From Avena insularis (taxonomy: Eukaryota; Streptophyta; Magnoliopsida; Poales; Poaceae), in the NCBI GenBank assembly GCA_023614405.1, contig CM042689.1, positions 305,079,132-305,143,131 of the forward strand: a stretch of DNA of 64,000 nucleotides, given 5' to 3'. This document shows, piece by piece, positions 1-11,289 of this stretch. Every line of letters begins with the position of its first letter. Within the stretch, counting starts at the first letter, position 1. The notes below the pieces were generated by a model that was not told the DNA's origin, searched no databases, and saw nothing but the letters and a program-made list of their open reading frames with translations. The translations under genes were made by a program, and so were the position numbers.

Positions 1-182
1 TTAACAATCTAGCTAGGAAATGATCCTAGGATGTGTGATCTTGTATTCAAAAGCAAAGCCAAAATTGGTCACACATCTAGGGGGAGCCTTGCTATGTTGT
101 AAATTTTTTATTACTAGCGAACCTTTTATCTATCCCATATACAAATCCTTGGGTTGTCATCAAACACCAAAAAGGGAGAGAT
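1..182 (+). other. 3' end of Sirevirus-like Copia internal region, with polypurine tract
   Basis: This is the last part of the internal region of a Copia-type retrotransposon whose body lies outside the window. It ends in a purine-rich tract at about 169-182 (aaaaagggagagat) directly before the TG that opens the LTR. A second purine run (agggggag) sits near 79-87. Multiple purine tracts before the 3' LTR are a known trait of the Sirevirus group of Copia elements. No coding sequence is supported here. Confidence 0.6.
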
Positions 183-347
183 TGAAAGGGCATTTTATGC
201 CTTTCATATTATTTTGATGCTTGTTGACAACACTTGGATTAGTTTAATGCTTTGCTAAATGTTTTAGAAGATATCAGATTTATTGTGGCCAATATATATA
301 CATATGGAGAGATGACTTGACAGGAACAAAACAAGGGAAAAGATCTG

Positions 348-606
348 TATTTGGCCGGACTGTCCGGCTGGCGTGCGCCGGACTGTCCGGCCCAACCGGA
401 AACTCCGCCCGAAAGCAGCCAGAATGTCCGGCCGTGAGTTTTCGCCAGGATTTCTCCCCAGCTGTGGACAACCAGTATAGCAAATCGGACACTGGCCAGA
501 CACTTGCCGGACTCTGGCCGGAAACTTGGCTAGGACGGAGTGTTCGGCTCGTGTTGAGCGGAATGTCCGGCCAGGCCGTACTGTCTGGCTCACACAGACC
601 GGACTA
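348..606. repeat. Cluster of palindromic GGAC/GTCC motifs in LTR U3
   Basis: About ten copies of the core ccggactgtccggc or half-sites of it (tgtccggc, gccggac) lie within 260 bp upstream of the TATA box. The full core is an inverted repeat. Similar GTCCGG palindromes are known in U3 regions of grass Sireviruses, where they are thought to be regulatory. Here the copies vary, for example gtgttcggctc and gactattcggc, which suggests decay. Confidence 0.7.
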
Positions 607-647
607 TTCGGCTTAAGTTGTTCCAACGGCTCTAAATTCTGGGGCCC

Positions 648-654
648 TATAAAA
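648..654 (+). promoter_or_regulatory. TATA box of the Sirevirus-like LTR
   Basis: The string TATAAAAGG follows a GC-rich stretch (ggggccc) and precedes a leader-like region starting near 680. It lies directly downstream of the palindromic U3 cluster, the expected position of a retrotransposon core promoter. Confidence 0.65.
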
Positions 655-1391
655 GGACCCCTTCTTCTACCTTGTAACCTGCTCGTCTAGTTCAAGAATA
701 GCAACACGTTTTGAGCCACCAAATCCACAAGATCTCTTCATTCATCCATCCAAAGTCATTGATCTTTGGAGAATCGAAGGAGGACGCCTTGATCTACAGC
801 TTCACCAAGAGAGATCTTCATTTACCCCTCATTCACTTGAGGGCCCCTTGCTCTAGTGTTTCTTTGGAAACCCTAGCTTTGATTTGGTTCTTACAAGCTT
901 GTCTTTGATTGTTTGACAGCTTGCTTGTATTTGGGAGCCTCCAATTAGGTTGTGGATGTGTTCCCCGAACTTTTTGTAAAGGTGCCAGCTTCCACCTCGA
1001 AGGTTACCGATATAGTGGAAGAGGTGAATCGAACCCCTTTGGGGCGAGGATCATCGGAGAACAAGGGAGGCCTCTCGTGGAGTTAGTGGTTTGAACCACC
1101 CCCTCTCCAAACGTAGACGTACTTCCCCTCAAAAGGAAGGAACTATGGGAAACAAATCCTTGTGTCTCCGCGCCCATCACTTTGGTTACTTCTATCCTCT
1201 ACTGCACTTTACTTACTTGTTCTTGCTTAGTGTTGTGCTAGTTTGTGCTTGTTTGACATATAGGTGAATTCACCTTAGTTTCATAATCTAGAGAATTTAC
1301 CTTTCTTGTCAAACCCTAAATTGAAAAAGAAGAAAATTTGAAGTAGCACCTATTCACCCCCCCCCCTCTAGGTGCCCATACGATCCTTTTA

Positions 1392-3007
1392 ACTGCAAAT
1401 CTGAAGATGGCCATCGCTTTCAGGTCGTCCTCGAATAGAATCAGCGCCCATGGACACGGATCTGATGCCTGACGAAGCCAGTGCCAGCGGCAACGGAGCA
1501 TGGTGCATGAAGAGCTTCAGATTAAGCATGCCGAGGCCACCGTTCTCGGTGGGCTGGCACACTCTTGATCAAGGGAGGAGGTAGTGGCCTCGATTCACCT
1601 CCTCCTCCCCCTTCCACACGAAGCCTCTGTAGCAACGGTGATGATGTATAGCGCACATTGGTGTAGGGGCAATACCGAGAGGAGATGGAGAGTGAGGGCC
1701 ATGAGTATTGATCAGGTCAAGGTAAGGCGACCGCTAATTCTTAGAAATCTTGGTTTCCATCCCTTCATCTTGCTCGAGTACTTGTCAATAAGTGGCCAAA
1801 TGTTGGCTCGGCGAAGGCGGTCAGTGGAGAGGGGCAAGCCAAGGTACGTGACAGGAAATCCTTCCTTCCTCGTGCACCTAAAGAAATTAACCACTCTTTG
1901 TGCCATGTCATCTCGCAGCGAACACAGGTTGTGTGGCTCTTCTACATGTTCTCATCCAGGATGGACGCACTTACAAAGAGATCAAGGTTCGACACCATGT
2001 TCTCCATATCAGTCACACAGGGTCTAAAAAAAGGACAACGTCATGCGCGTTGATAGAAATTCGAGGAACTCCCTGATTTAGTCCAATATCATTGAGCAAG
2101 CCATGGTCTACAGCCCATTGTATAGCCGCATGTAAGGTATTTTGCGTGGATGAAGAGAGTGGGCGAAAACGGGTCACCTTGGTGGACTCCCCTTGCCAGA
2201 TGAATCTGGTTTCCTCTTAACCCATTGATCATGATTGAGGTTAGAGTAGAGCGAATAATGCCGTAGATTAAGTTGCAGAACACGCAAAATCTCTCGGTCT
2301 AAACACCTCATGCAAAAAACTCCCAGGAAAGCGTGTTAAAAGCTTTTAAGATATCAATTTTCATCATCACCGCTTGTTTGTTTTTCCTGTGGAGAAACCT
2401 CACCATGTTAGCCACAAGTTTAAAATTCTCATGTATACCCCTGCTTTGCATAAAAGCACGCTGTGCCTTGGAGACGGTCGAGGGCAGCAGAGGCGCGAGA
2501 CGGGCAGCCATGATCTTGGTTAGAATCTTCAAGAAAGAATGGATCGGGTTGATCGACCTAAAGTCTTGAATATCCAGTGGGTTCTTCTTTTTTGATAGAA
2601 GAATTATAATCTGATGCAGGTGCTCGAGGGCCGCAAGCAGAACGTCGCTGATGGTGTCCCAGAACAACTTGAAGAATGGGCTAGAGAAACTATCAGGACC
2701 TGGAGCACAGTCTGATGGCATCTCACCTTTCTCACCTCTTCTTTAGTAAAAGGGGAGTCGAGCTCTCTGGATTGAATGGCGGACAAAAAGGGCATATGCA
2801 ACTCATTTAGGTTGATTTGGTTGTCTCTGATTGGAACCAAAGCAAAGACCTCAGAGAAATAGTTTGTTGCTAGAGCAAGCTTATCCGAACCGAAGAAGCC
2901 ACTCTATCGTTATATTTGAGGAGAGGGATGAGATGCTTGTAGCAACGGCCGTTGGCTTTCATGTGAAAATACTTGGAGTTGGCTAGATACATTTTCTTCA
3001 CAAACCT
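1392..3007 (-). pseudogene. Degenerate L1-type LINE reverse transcriptase
   Basis: Read on the minus strand from 3007 to 1392, fragments appear in the order of a plant L1 polymerase. A pre-RT part (KYFHMKANGR, about 2950) is followed by SPFTKEEV and PGPDSF (about 2760-2690), then FRSINPIHSFLKILTK and KIDILKAFNTLSW (about 2550-2320). Next come HARGVHQGDPFSPTLF (about 2180), a decayed active site NAHDVVLFF in place of YADDVVLF (about 2030), YLGLPLSTDRLRRANIWPLIDK (about 1850), and WHWLRQASDPCPWALI near 1480. Such proteins copy LINE RNA at the target site. Many frameshifts and stops, and the lost catalytic motif, show it is dead. The left end is cut by the Sirevirus-like LTR. Endonuclease and poly(A) tail are not seen. 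Confidence 0.85.
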
Positions 3008-3037
3008 AAAACATATTATATTTTGAAACGGAGGGAG
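3008..3037. mobile_element. Stowaway MITE remnant (one terminal inverted repeat)
   Basis: The stretch ending in gaaacggagggag followed by TA matches one end of a Tc1/mariner-type Stowaway MITE (reverse complement CTCCCTCCGTTTC). The other end is missing. It separates two LINE fragments and may have been cut during the rearrangement that joined them. Confidence 0.6.
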
Positions 3038-3039
3038 TA

Positions 3040-3306
3040 TTAGACTAAGGCGATGAGCCCATCTTGTATGACAGTGGTAGCCCCAAATATGTGCACGGGA
3101 AAGGCTTGATCACACAGGGAAAATGTTGGCCAGCCACAGCGAGATGGTCTTCCGTGCATCTTATTGGTGATATGGAGCACTTGTCAAAGTTAGTTCGAAG
3201 GCCAGATGCAGCACCGAAGCAATCGAGAACCCGCCGGACAAGGCCAAGGTCACGTGCTGTGGGAGAGACAAAAACAACGACATCGTCCGCATAGTTTGAT
3301 GTGCGG
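3040..3306 (-). pseudogene. Second LINE reverse-transcriptase fragment (YADD region)
   Basis: On the minus strand this fragment encodes an open stretch of about 85 residues with the active-site motif NYADDVVVFVSPTARDL, then SGLRTNFDKCSISPI and CTYLGLPLSYKMG. These are the YADD and following motifs of plant L1 reverse transcriptases. It keeps the catalytic YADD that the neighbouring fragment has lost, and it repeats a region also present in that neighbour (YLGLPLS). It is therefore a separate LINE copy or a rearranged piece. It is cut at 3306 by the Gypsy LTR; the possible 5-bp TSD copy tgcgg lies at 3302-3306. Confidence 0.8.
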
Positions 3307-4680
3307 TGATGACCCACAAGTATAGGGGATCGCAACTGTCTTCGAGGGTAGTATAACCCAATTTATTGATTCGACACAAGGGGAGCCAAAGAATACTTAT
3401 AAGCCTTAACAACTGAGTTGTCAATTTAGCTACACCTGGAAATATAGTTTATCAGTAGCAACAGTTTTGTAGTAGCAATAGCAAAGTAACAACAGCAGTA
3501 AAAAAAGGCAGTAGTAACAATAGTAGCAAACAGTAGGATTCGAGTGCGGTAGGCATAGGGATGGATGGACATGCGTTGGATGGACGGGCGTTGGATGGAC
3601 AAGACTATTCATATAACTTCAAGATCTAGGGCATTTATAGATAAATAAGATAAAGCATCCAAGTACTAAACAATCATAGGCATGTGTTCCATATATAGTC
3701 ATATGTGCTCGCAATGAGAACTTGCACAACATCTTTTGTCCAGCCAACCCGTTGCAGCGGGGCCTCAAGGGAATCTACTGGCAATTAAGCTACTCCTTTT
3801 AATAGAGTACCGGAGCAAAGCATTAACACTCCATGAACACATGTGATCCTCATATCACAGTCATTCCCTCTGGTTGTCCCAATTTCTATCACTTCGGGGC
3901 CTTTGGTTCTGGACAATGATATGTGTATATAAGATCACAAACAATGCTATCATCATGAATCAATAACATGTTCAGATCTGAGATCATGACACTCAGGCCC
4001 TAGTGACAAATTAAGCACAACAAGTTGAAACAAAGTCAAATAACACTAATAAAGATACTAGGCACCATGCCCTAACAATATTATTCGATTACATGATAGA
4101 TCTCATCCAATCCCTACCATCCCCATAGCCTACAACGGGGGATTACTCACTCATGGATGGGGGAAACATGGATGGTTGATAGAGAGGCGTCGGTGATGAT
4201 GATGGCGATGATCTCCTCCTAATCCCCATCCCGGCAAGGTGCCAAAATGGAGTTTCTGGTTCTGAATCATGGTTTCTGGTGGTGGCGGCGCATCGGAACT
4301 CTTTCTGGAAAAACATCGACCCCCCGTTGTTTTTAGGTCAGAAGGCTTTATGTAGGCGAAGAGGGAGGCCGAGAGGGTGCCCGAGGTGGCCACACCCCTC
4401 CAGGCACGGCTTGGCCTAGACCGTGCAGCCAGAGGGTGTGGGCCCCTCGTCGCCCTCCTCCATCTCAGCTTCTGGCTCCGTGAGTCTTCTGGTAAAATAG
4501 GAGTTTTGGCATATTTTCCGGATTTTTCCTGAAAGTTGATTTTCTGCACAAAAACTAGACACCAAATCAATTCTGCTGAAAACAGCATCAGTCTGTGTTA
4601 GGTGTGTCCAAATCACACAAGTTTAGAGGAGAAACAATAGCAAAAGTGTTCAGGAAAGTAGATACGTTTTGGACGTATCA
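3307..4680 (-). repeat. 3' LTR of the minus-strand Gypsy element
   Basis: On the minus strand the LTR reads TGATACGTCCAAAACGT at 4680 and ends CTTGTGGGTCATCA at 3307, 1,374 bp in all. Its termini match those of the plus-strand Gypsy LTRs at 10299 and 44776, although its interior differs. A GC-rich block at about 4370-4470 resembles the block near the TATA region of the related LTRs. Near 3430-3620 it holds short degenerate repeats (agtagcaa, ggatggac). Confidence 0.85.
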
Positions 4681-6904
4681 ACTCAACCAAGCTTAGCTTA
4701 TTGCTTGTCCACAAGCAATTCAGTTGAAAACTGAGTGCGATAAAAGAAACTTTCACGAACACATTTGCTTCATGTAATGTAAATATTCTCAGCACATGAG
4801 TAGATACTTAGACAATTCATAATAAGAAGTATGCAACTAAGTCTACTTAATAGTCATTGCAAGCCATGAAGAGATTCCAACACAATAATAATTAGCATGA
4901 AACATAAACACAAGCAACATTGTGATGCTCATAAGAAGGTATGATAGAGTGGTATCTCGCTTGCCTTTTGTTGTGGAGCAAAACATAATTGTCAAGGCAC
5001 CTCTGAAGTTCAAGTGAAGACTAGAAGTAAAGATATCAAAGATACAAGCATCAAAGCCATGACATAATTAACCAAGTTTTGAGACAAGCACATTACACTA
5101 AGAATGGAAACTATGCTCTCAAGAAGGTGCTCATAGAATAAGTGGTGACTCAATAAAGAAGTGAAAAAGGTTTTGGAAAGTTTAAAAAGCTTCCAAATGC
5201 TAAAAGTATGGTAATCATTAGCTTTGAGCTCTCATTGCCCCTATCATAGGCATCTTTAAATGGTTAAGGTGAAAGTGAGGTCCAATATGAGTTATATGCT
5301 TGACAGACCATAAACTAGAAATCTCATGTCCCTTGAGTATGAGGTCCGCTTCTCATGCTAATCAACTTTAGTTACCGGTAAGTTCTTGTTATAGTAAATA
5401 CATGCGTATCATAGAGAACCGCCAACAGGGTACCCCTTGCACATGATACAGGAGCTATCCCATATCAAAATGACAAGGAAAACAGACAGTGAGCATCTCA
5501 GCAATCTTCTTATTTACCATGGGAAAATGGTGCTTTTTTTATCTCTTTCATCTTTTCTATGTCTCTCTCTTTTTTATAAGAAGAAAGCTTCATAGATTGC
5601 TCACTATGGTTATGCTACAAGTTTCCACCATGATTAGGCATGGCTTAGGCTAGCGGCCCAGGCGTTTCTCTAACATACATACATAACTCCATGAACTTAC
5701 AAGCTCCCCTTTTATTTTACACCGATGACATCCGTAAACAAAAGAGCATGATATCAACTGGGTATATAATTACATGTGTTGAAAGCGTTCCTCGTGACAG
5801 CATGGTTCTGCTAACTCCTAGTCTATAATTTGCAAGTATATAACTTTCATGGATAGTCACAATGGTTGAGGTTTATTAAGTGTAAGAAATAAAGTGTGCC
5901 ATCAAGTTTGTGAGAGCTTTACTAACTAAATTTCCCATAACAAGCAAACGTTTTATTTGGAAGAAAACAAGGCATATTGAATATGCGCTGGTTAGAAAAT
6001 GATGCTAGTAGGTAGATATGGTGGACACTTTTGACAATATTGGTTTTGGGGAGTTGGAAGCACGAGTAGAACTCATACTCAGTGCAAGTGAAGGCTAGCA
6101 ATAGAAAGGGAGCGACAAATGAGAGAGCAATAACTATCATAATCATGCTTGCAACAAAACAGAATTAGTTATGGCATAAAAGTGATACATGAACTCTGAG
6201 GCAAAATAAATCATCGAGGCTTAACTGACTTTTGGTTTAGTCATATGTATCGTGAGCATGTGCCAAGTCGATTCAAATGAAACATTCAGAGGAGGATACC
6301 ACAATGTCATACCAAGTTATGAATAGAACAATACAAGCAAACATTCATGTGACAGGCTACAAACTATTAGCACGTTGGAGCTAATCATAAGAGAGGGAGA
6401 ACTTCTAAGCGTCCAATAAATACATACACCTTACATGAACAGACTAAGCATGCTCACAATGCTGAGTATATGTACAAAAATGAAGACAAATCGAGTTCAT
6501 TACCAGCCTCTTATCACATCTCGAGTTGTCGTTAATCATCATTATTGCCTTTCACTTGAGTGGCTTGAATAATAACATGAAACCAAACTCCACTGAGGAC
6601 CGCTGACCCCTGCAACGAACTTCACAAAACCAAAGAAGAACAACAAATATTTTTGGTGTTTTCGATTTTTAAGAGCAAGCACTCAAAGAAAAAGCAAACA
6701 AAGCAAAATATTTTTTGATTTTTCTTAAGGCAAACCAAAGATAAAAGAAAAGAAACAAACCAAGAGAAACAGTGAAAATATTTTTGGTCTTTTTGTGTTT
6801 TGGGGAAGCTGAAACAAAAAGCAAAAAGAAAGCGAAACATGGATATACAAAGTACTGACGAAACATGATATGTCGATGAGTCTGATGTCGGTATACCTCC
6901 CCCA
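4681..6904 (-). other. 3' noncoding region of the minus-strand Gypsy element
   Basis: No coding sequence is supported. On the minus strand the region ends in a decayed polypurine tract (aagcttggttgagt) next to the LTR, and begins near 6895-6915 with a better one (agcttgggggagg). The middle (about 5500-5950) is recognisably related, in reverse, to 43560-44060 of the plus-strand element; both contain aacgcctgggccgctagcct. This shows the two Gypsy elements share a 3' noncoding architecture of roughly 2 kb. Confidence 0.65.
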
Positions 6905-8043
6905 AGCTTAGGCTTTTGGCCTAAGTGGATCTTAATAGCGCGGGTAGTAACCCCAAGCCGGTGGGTCATCGTAGGAATGATCATAATCGAGTCCCCGTGA
7001 TGAAGAATAAGAAGCGCTCCAATCATAAGAGGGTTGCTGGTATGAAGACTATCCCACGTTGGAGGGCTGAACCGAATCATCTTCGGCATCCTCTCCAACA
7101 TTCTCCTCTTGCTGGGAGAGCTCTGTCACGTATGTGTCAAGTTCTTCCTCCGTGAGTGACCATCCTTGCCTGTTATCAAAGTTAAACAAAGCAGGTATAG
7201 GCAAAGAGACTACTTTCTCAGACCTACCCCCTCTCCAACCACGCTTGACAAAGGTTATTTCATAAGGTAGCTCACTCAAAGTAGCCCAAGAAGAAACAAA
7301 TTTATGCTGAACCATGGAATTGAGATCAAGTCTCTCTATGGGGAACTGAAAATCTGAATGATGAGGCTCTAAACCATGAAAAGCTAGCAAACAAGATGCA
7401 ATGAGACCTCCACAAATTTCGCCTTTCTCACGGTTAGTGGCAAGATGGAAAGCTATCAAAGCACCCAAGTTATAAGTTCTATCCCTATTCAAAGCAGCTA
7501 AGGTAAAAGCTAGATCAAATGAAGATAATTTCTAGCAGTCTTCCTAGCAAGAACACACTTGGCAATAAAATAGGCAAAGTATCTAATGGATGGGAAATTA
7601 ATATTCCGAATTTTACCACTTTCCTTTGAGAAGTCACAACCTTGGCAAATTTCAGCATATAAATCCATGAGTGGCTTAGGCCTCTCTCTAATCTTCTCGC
7701 AAGAACCCCACTGTGGCACTCTGATAGCTGCACAAAAATCAACAAAAGGAAGGTCGATAGCTATATTGTAAAAAAATTAGTGGACCATGGGATTAGACAA
7801 GGACCAACTAAACCGAAAGTCCTACACCATAGACATGGTTAGCTTAACATATTGGTAAGGCTCTTCTCCAACAAAATATTTCAACCCTGCATTGGAAATC
7901 ATAGTTTGGAAATCCTGAAAGATCCCCACAACTCTCATAAATTCGGGGCATGGATATATGGAAGAGAAAACCTCCTCCTCACGATGGACTTTCATTGGAT
8001 CAGGTACCATCAATTCATGTTGATTCAGTTGGTACGCACTCAT
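6905..8043 (-). pseudogene. ATHILA ORF-like protein, frameshifted
   Basis: The minus strand encodes, in pieces, a protein that starts MSAYQLNQHELMVPDP at 8043. It continues with GEEPYQYVKLTMSMV, CAAIRVPQWGSCEKI (about 7690), PSIRYFAYFIAKCVLARK (about 7580), RDRTYNLGALIAFHLATNRE (about 7480), GGLIASCLLAFHG, and a C-terminal GWSLTEEELDTYVTEL near 7140. I recognise this as the ORF common in cereal Gypsy elements and related to the ATHILA ORF-1 family. Its function is not established. At least three frame breaks disrupt it (about 7830, 7740 and 7500), so it is not functional. It sits where an env-like gene would be, between protease and 3' LTR, with no polymerase in between. Confidence 0.7.
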
Positions 8044-8893
8044 CTTCTTTTCTAAATTGTTTAGACAAACATCAAACCAAGTGATTTCCAAGTTGATAAA
8101 TGATGGGGAACTACTATAGGAACTTGCTAGCGGCCTAAACATGCATCAAAATGAAATATCTAAGCATAGAACGAGCATGCAAGCTCACACAACCAGTCCT
8201 ACAGTAGCAAAATACTCAAAATACAATCCACCAATCAAAAATCTAATTGGACAAGTGGAGGAGGCACATACTGGAGAGCAATCCCTCCAAAAATCAGCAG
8301 CAAAGATGGGCTGAGCATGGAGATCGAAAATCGGGAGCAATAACAGCAGGAACTCGAGCTTTAGAAAGTTTTCCGGTGTTTTCGAGAGAGAGAAAGAAGT
8401 GGCTGGAAGGAGGCATCTTGGAGGGCCACAGGTGGGCCCCACTCAGGCCAAGTGCACCCTGGGGCTGGCCGCTCCACCAGGGGTGTGCTGGCCTGGTGGG
8501 TCCCCCTGGGCTAGTCCAGGGGCCCCTCTGCCCCTTTTTTCGAGAAAAAAATTTAATATGAATTTTCTGGAATTTTCCGGGAAACTTTATTTTTGGCCAA
8601 TTTTCATGTTATGAAAATTGATTTTCTCGCAGAAAATATTTTTGAAAGACACAAAAGCAAACCAAGACCAAAACTATAGAAGTTCTAAGACACTCTAACA
8701 AGCAAGCAACTAGCAAAACTAAGACGAACAACACGAAGGGCAAAGATTGGAAGGGAGAAAAATAAAAGTGAGCAAGTATAACCACTGTGAAAGCATTGTT
8801 TTGTTCATTAAAATCCCTTTGTTAACAATGTTGATCAAGTCTTGTTACCAAAACAATATTATATGAAACAAAAATTCGCATTTCACAAAATGA
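8044..8893 (-). other. Leader of the ATHILA-like ORF; site of the missing pol
   Basis: This region lies between the protease and the ATHILA-like ORF and shows no reverse transcriptase, RNase H or integrase motifs on either strand. A GC-rich block at about 8400-8540 (rich in ggcccc and ccaggg) resembles blocks near the core promoter in the related LTRs and upstream of the extra ORF in the plus-strand element. It may act as an internal promoter or leader, which is an inference. The polymerase genes were probably lost at or near 8890. Confidence 0.45.
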
Positions 8894-9669
8894 TTATGTT
8901 ACCTCAATCTTGATAGAAATAGTCCCAATCGTAATAGTTTTAATACTTTCTTGTGGAATGGGACAATACATTTCTCCAACTTTGATGCCCTCAATATTTT
9001 CAATTGAATTCATGCCATAGCTCTTACCAATCTTCTTGGTGAAATAGACAGTATGCTCTTTGTCATTAATATTAAAAGTTACTTTTCCTTGATCATAGTT
9101 GATGACAGCACCTGCAGTATTAAGAAAAGGTCTCCCAAGAATAATAGACATATTATCATCTTGAGGCATATCAAGCACAACACAATCAGTTAAACCAAGC
9201 AATTATGAGCCACTTGAATAGAAACATCCTCACATATACCAACAGGAATAGTAGTTGACTTATTAGGAATTTGCAAAGATATATCAGTTGGTATCAATTT
9301 CTCTAGCTGAAGTCTCTTGTAGAGAGAAAAAGGCATAACACTAACTCCAGCTCCCAAATCACACAAAGTAGTTCTAACATAATTATTTTTAATATAGCAA
9401 GGAATAGTTGGAATACCTGGATCACCAAGTTTGTTTGGAACCTTACCATTAAAGGAATAATTAGCAAGCAAAGTAGAAATTTCCTCATTGGGAATCTTCC
9501 TTTTATTAGATACAATATACTTCATATACTTTGAATAAGGAGGCAACTTAATAGCATCAATCAAAGGAATTTGCAAAAATAAAGGTTTCATCCACTCACA
9601 AAACTTGTTGTAGTGTTCTTCCTCCTTTGACTTGTGTTTCTTATTAGGAAAATGCATTGGTTTTTGCAC
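8894..9669 (-). pseudogene. Gypsy aspartic protease region
   Basis: Two overlapping minus-strand open stretches make up a retroviral-type aspartic protease domain. The first (9669-9190) carries FCEWMKPLFLQIPLIDAI, KLGDPGIPTIPC, then the active-site region CDLGAGVSVMPFSLY with D-L-G in place of D-T/S-G. The second (9202-8894) carries MSIILGRPFLNTAGAVI, the usual flap and C-terminal motif. A frameshift near 9195 separates them. The enzyme would cut the Gag-Pol precursor within the virus-like particle. It belongs to the outer Gypsy element and follows its gag. Confidence 0.85.
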
Positions 9670-9675
9670 CCAAGG

Positions 9676-10298
9676 TTCTCTTTCACTACCATGTTTATTA
9701 GCAATAAAATCTTCCTTAGTGTACTTAGTGTTCTTAGTGTGCTTCTCAGGTTCTTCTTCAATTTCTTCCTTATCATAAGCATCATTGTTATCATTACCAG
9801 TTTCAGTTTCAGCATCAGAGACAGATATACTATTCAGATCTATAGCAGGTTCAGAAGGTTCCTCAACTGTTTTATGTTTCTTTTTCTTTCACTTAGAAGA
9901 AGTACCTCTATTTTCAGCTTGTTGAGAATCCTTCTCAATTCTTTTAGGATGTCCCTCAGGATATAGAGGATCCTGAGTGGTAGCACCACTCCTAGTTCTA
10001 ATTTCATAAGCATGTTTATCTCCAGAAGCATTAACTAGCATATCTTTTTGTACCTTAGCAAGTTGATCAATTTGAGTTTGAACCATTTGGAAATGTTTAA
10101 CAAGCATTTTAACATCATTAGCAGTTCTTTCCACAATATCTTTCAACTCATTACTATCTCTAGAGTTTTCCAATAAATGATTCTGAACTTATTTATTAAA
10201 ATTACCTTGTTTAACAATAAAAATGTCAAGTTCCTCTAAACATTGATCAGGAGGTTTACCATAGGGAATATCACCTTCATCAAAGTGTTGGAGAGAGT
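9676..10298 (-). pseudogene. Gag C-terminal part of the outer Gypsy element
   Basis: From 10298 leftward the minus strand encodes HSLQHFDEGDIPYGKPPDQC and LEELDIFIVKQGNFNK, a stop near 10190, then ENSRDSNELKDIVERTAND and TQIDQLAKVQKDMLVNASGD. A basic, low-complexity tail follows, with a frame break near 9890. These are features of Gag capsid C-terminal and linker regions in Athila-like Gypsy elements. The frame continues to the piece at 46297-46803 once the inserted element is removed. No zinc knuckle is visible. Confidence 0.75.
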
Positions 10299-11289
10299 TG
10301 ATACGTCCAATTTGCATCACCATTCTATATCATAATTTGCCTCTATTCATTGATATATTTCATATTAAGAGGTGTTACTTATGTCTTTTCATCTGTTTTT
10401 GCATGTTGGATGATTCTTGGAGGATGAACTGCCGGAGTCAGGATTCTGATGGAAAAAGCGGTGTTTTGATGCAATTTCGCGAAGATCAGAAAATACCAGA
10501 AAAACTACGGAAAATCCTATTTTCCCAGAAGACGAAGAATGCCAGAAGGGAAGGCAGAGTTGGGGTGTGGCCCACCTGGCCCACCTATGGCTCCACCCTC
10601 TCGCCTATATCTTCTCCTCGAAACCCTAATACATAGGGAGCGACCACAGAAAGATTCCACCGCCTCTGCGGGGCGGAAAAACACCGAGAGAGAAAGAGCT
10701 CTCTGGCAGACAGATTTCTGCTGGGGAAATTCCTTCCCGGAGAAGGGAGATCGTCGCCATCAACACCATCATCAAGCTAGACTTCATCGGGATCATCATC
10801 AGCATCCACACCATCATCTCCACCAGCACCATCATCACCACTCCATCCGCTGTAACAATCGTGTTGAATACTTGCTTAGTTCTTAGGGAAAACTTTCCCT
10901 GTGTTGATTACTCACTACAAGAAATGTGGCAAACTATGACCTTCTGATAGTGACCGTGAATAAAATTGTCATAGATCTATGATGATTTTCCACTAGATAG
11001 TCATAAGCCGTTCAAAGGGGTCAAAACCTTGAAAAATTAAGACGTTTTGACTCTAAAACGTCATATTTGCCCTAGCTAAAATCGTCATAATATGGCGGAT
11101 GTAGCCTACGACATTTATTCTAGCTGATTACGACGATTTAAATTGGTCATAACGTCTAAAATAGAATAAAGTTAAAATGAGTAAGCATTTGCCCACCATT
11201 TCCATCTATGTGGCATGTCTATGTGTCAGTTTTTGCATATGTGGCATACCTATGTGTCAATATTTGGTTCCAGGACACCCAAAAAATTA

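Larger units (their letters stand above)
183..1391 (+). mobile_element. 3' LTR of a Sirevirus-like Copia retrotransposon
   Basis: The LTR opens TGAAAGGGCATT just after a polypurine tract and closes with a C-rich run, ctctaggtg and then atcctttta, the last being a mutated form of the atcctttca end expected for this LTR type. It carries a TATA box at 648 followed by a leader-like region. The LTR at 37765-40068, in the opposite orientation, has a matching R/U5 region and the same ends, so both belong to one group. The 5' part of the element is off the left edge, so its TSD cannot be checked. It abuts degenerate LINE sequence at 1392. Confidence 0.75.

Noticed and set aside
3430..3620. Short direct repeats (agtagcaa and ggatggac) as a CRISPR array
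   Set aside because: Units are irregular and contiguous without spacers, the DNA is plant LTR sequence, and CRISPR arrays are not expected in plants.
10740..10855. CAC/ATC-rich repeat as a His-rich protein or metal-binding gene
   Set aside because: It recurs in the 3' LTR at 45295-45385 and is a simple-sequence part of the LTR leader.
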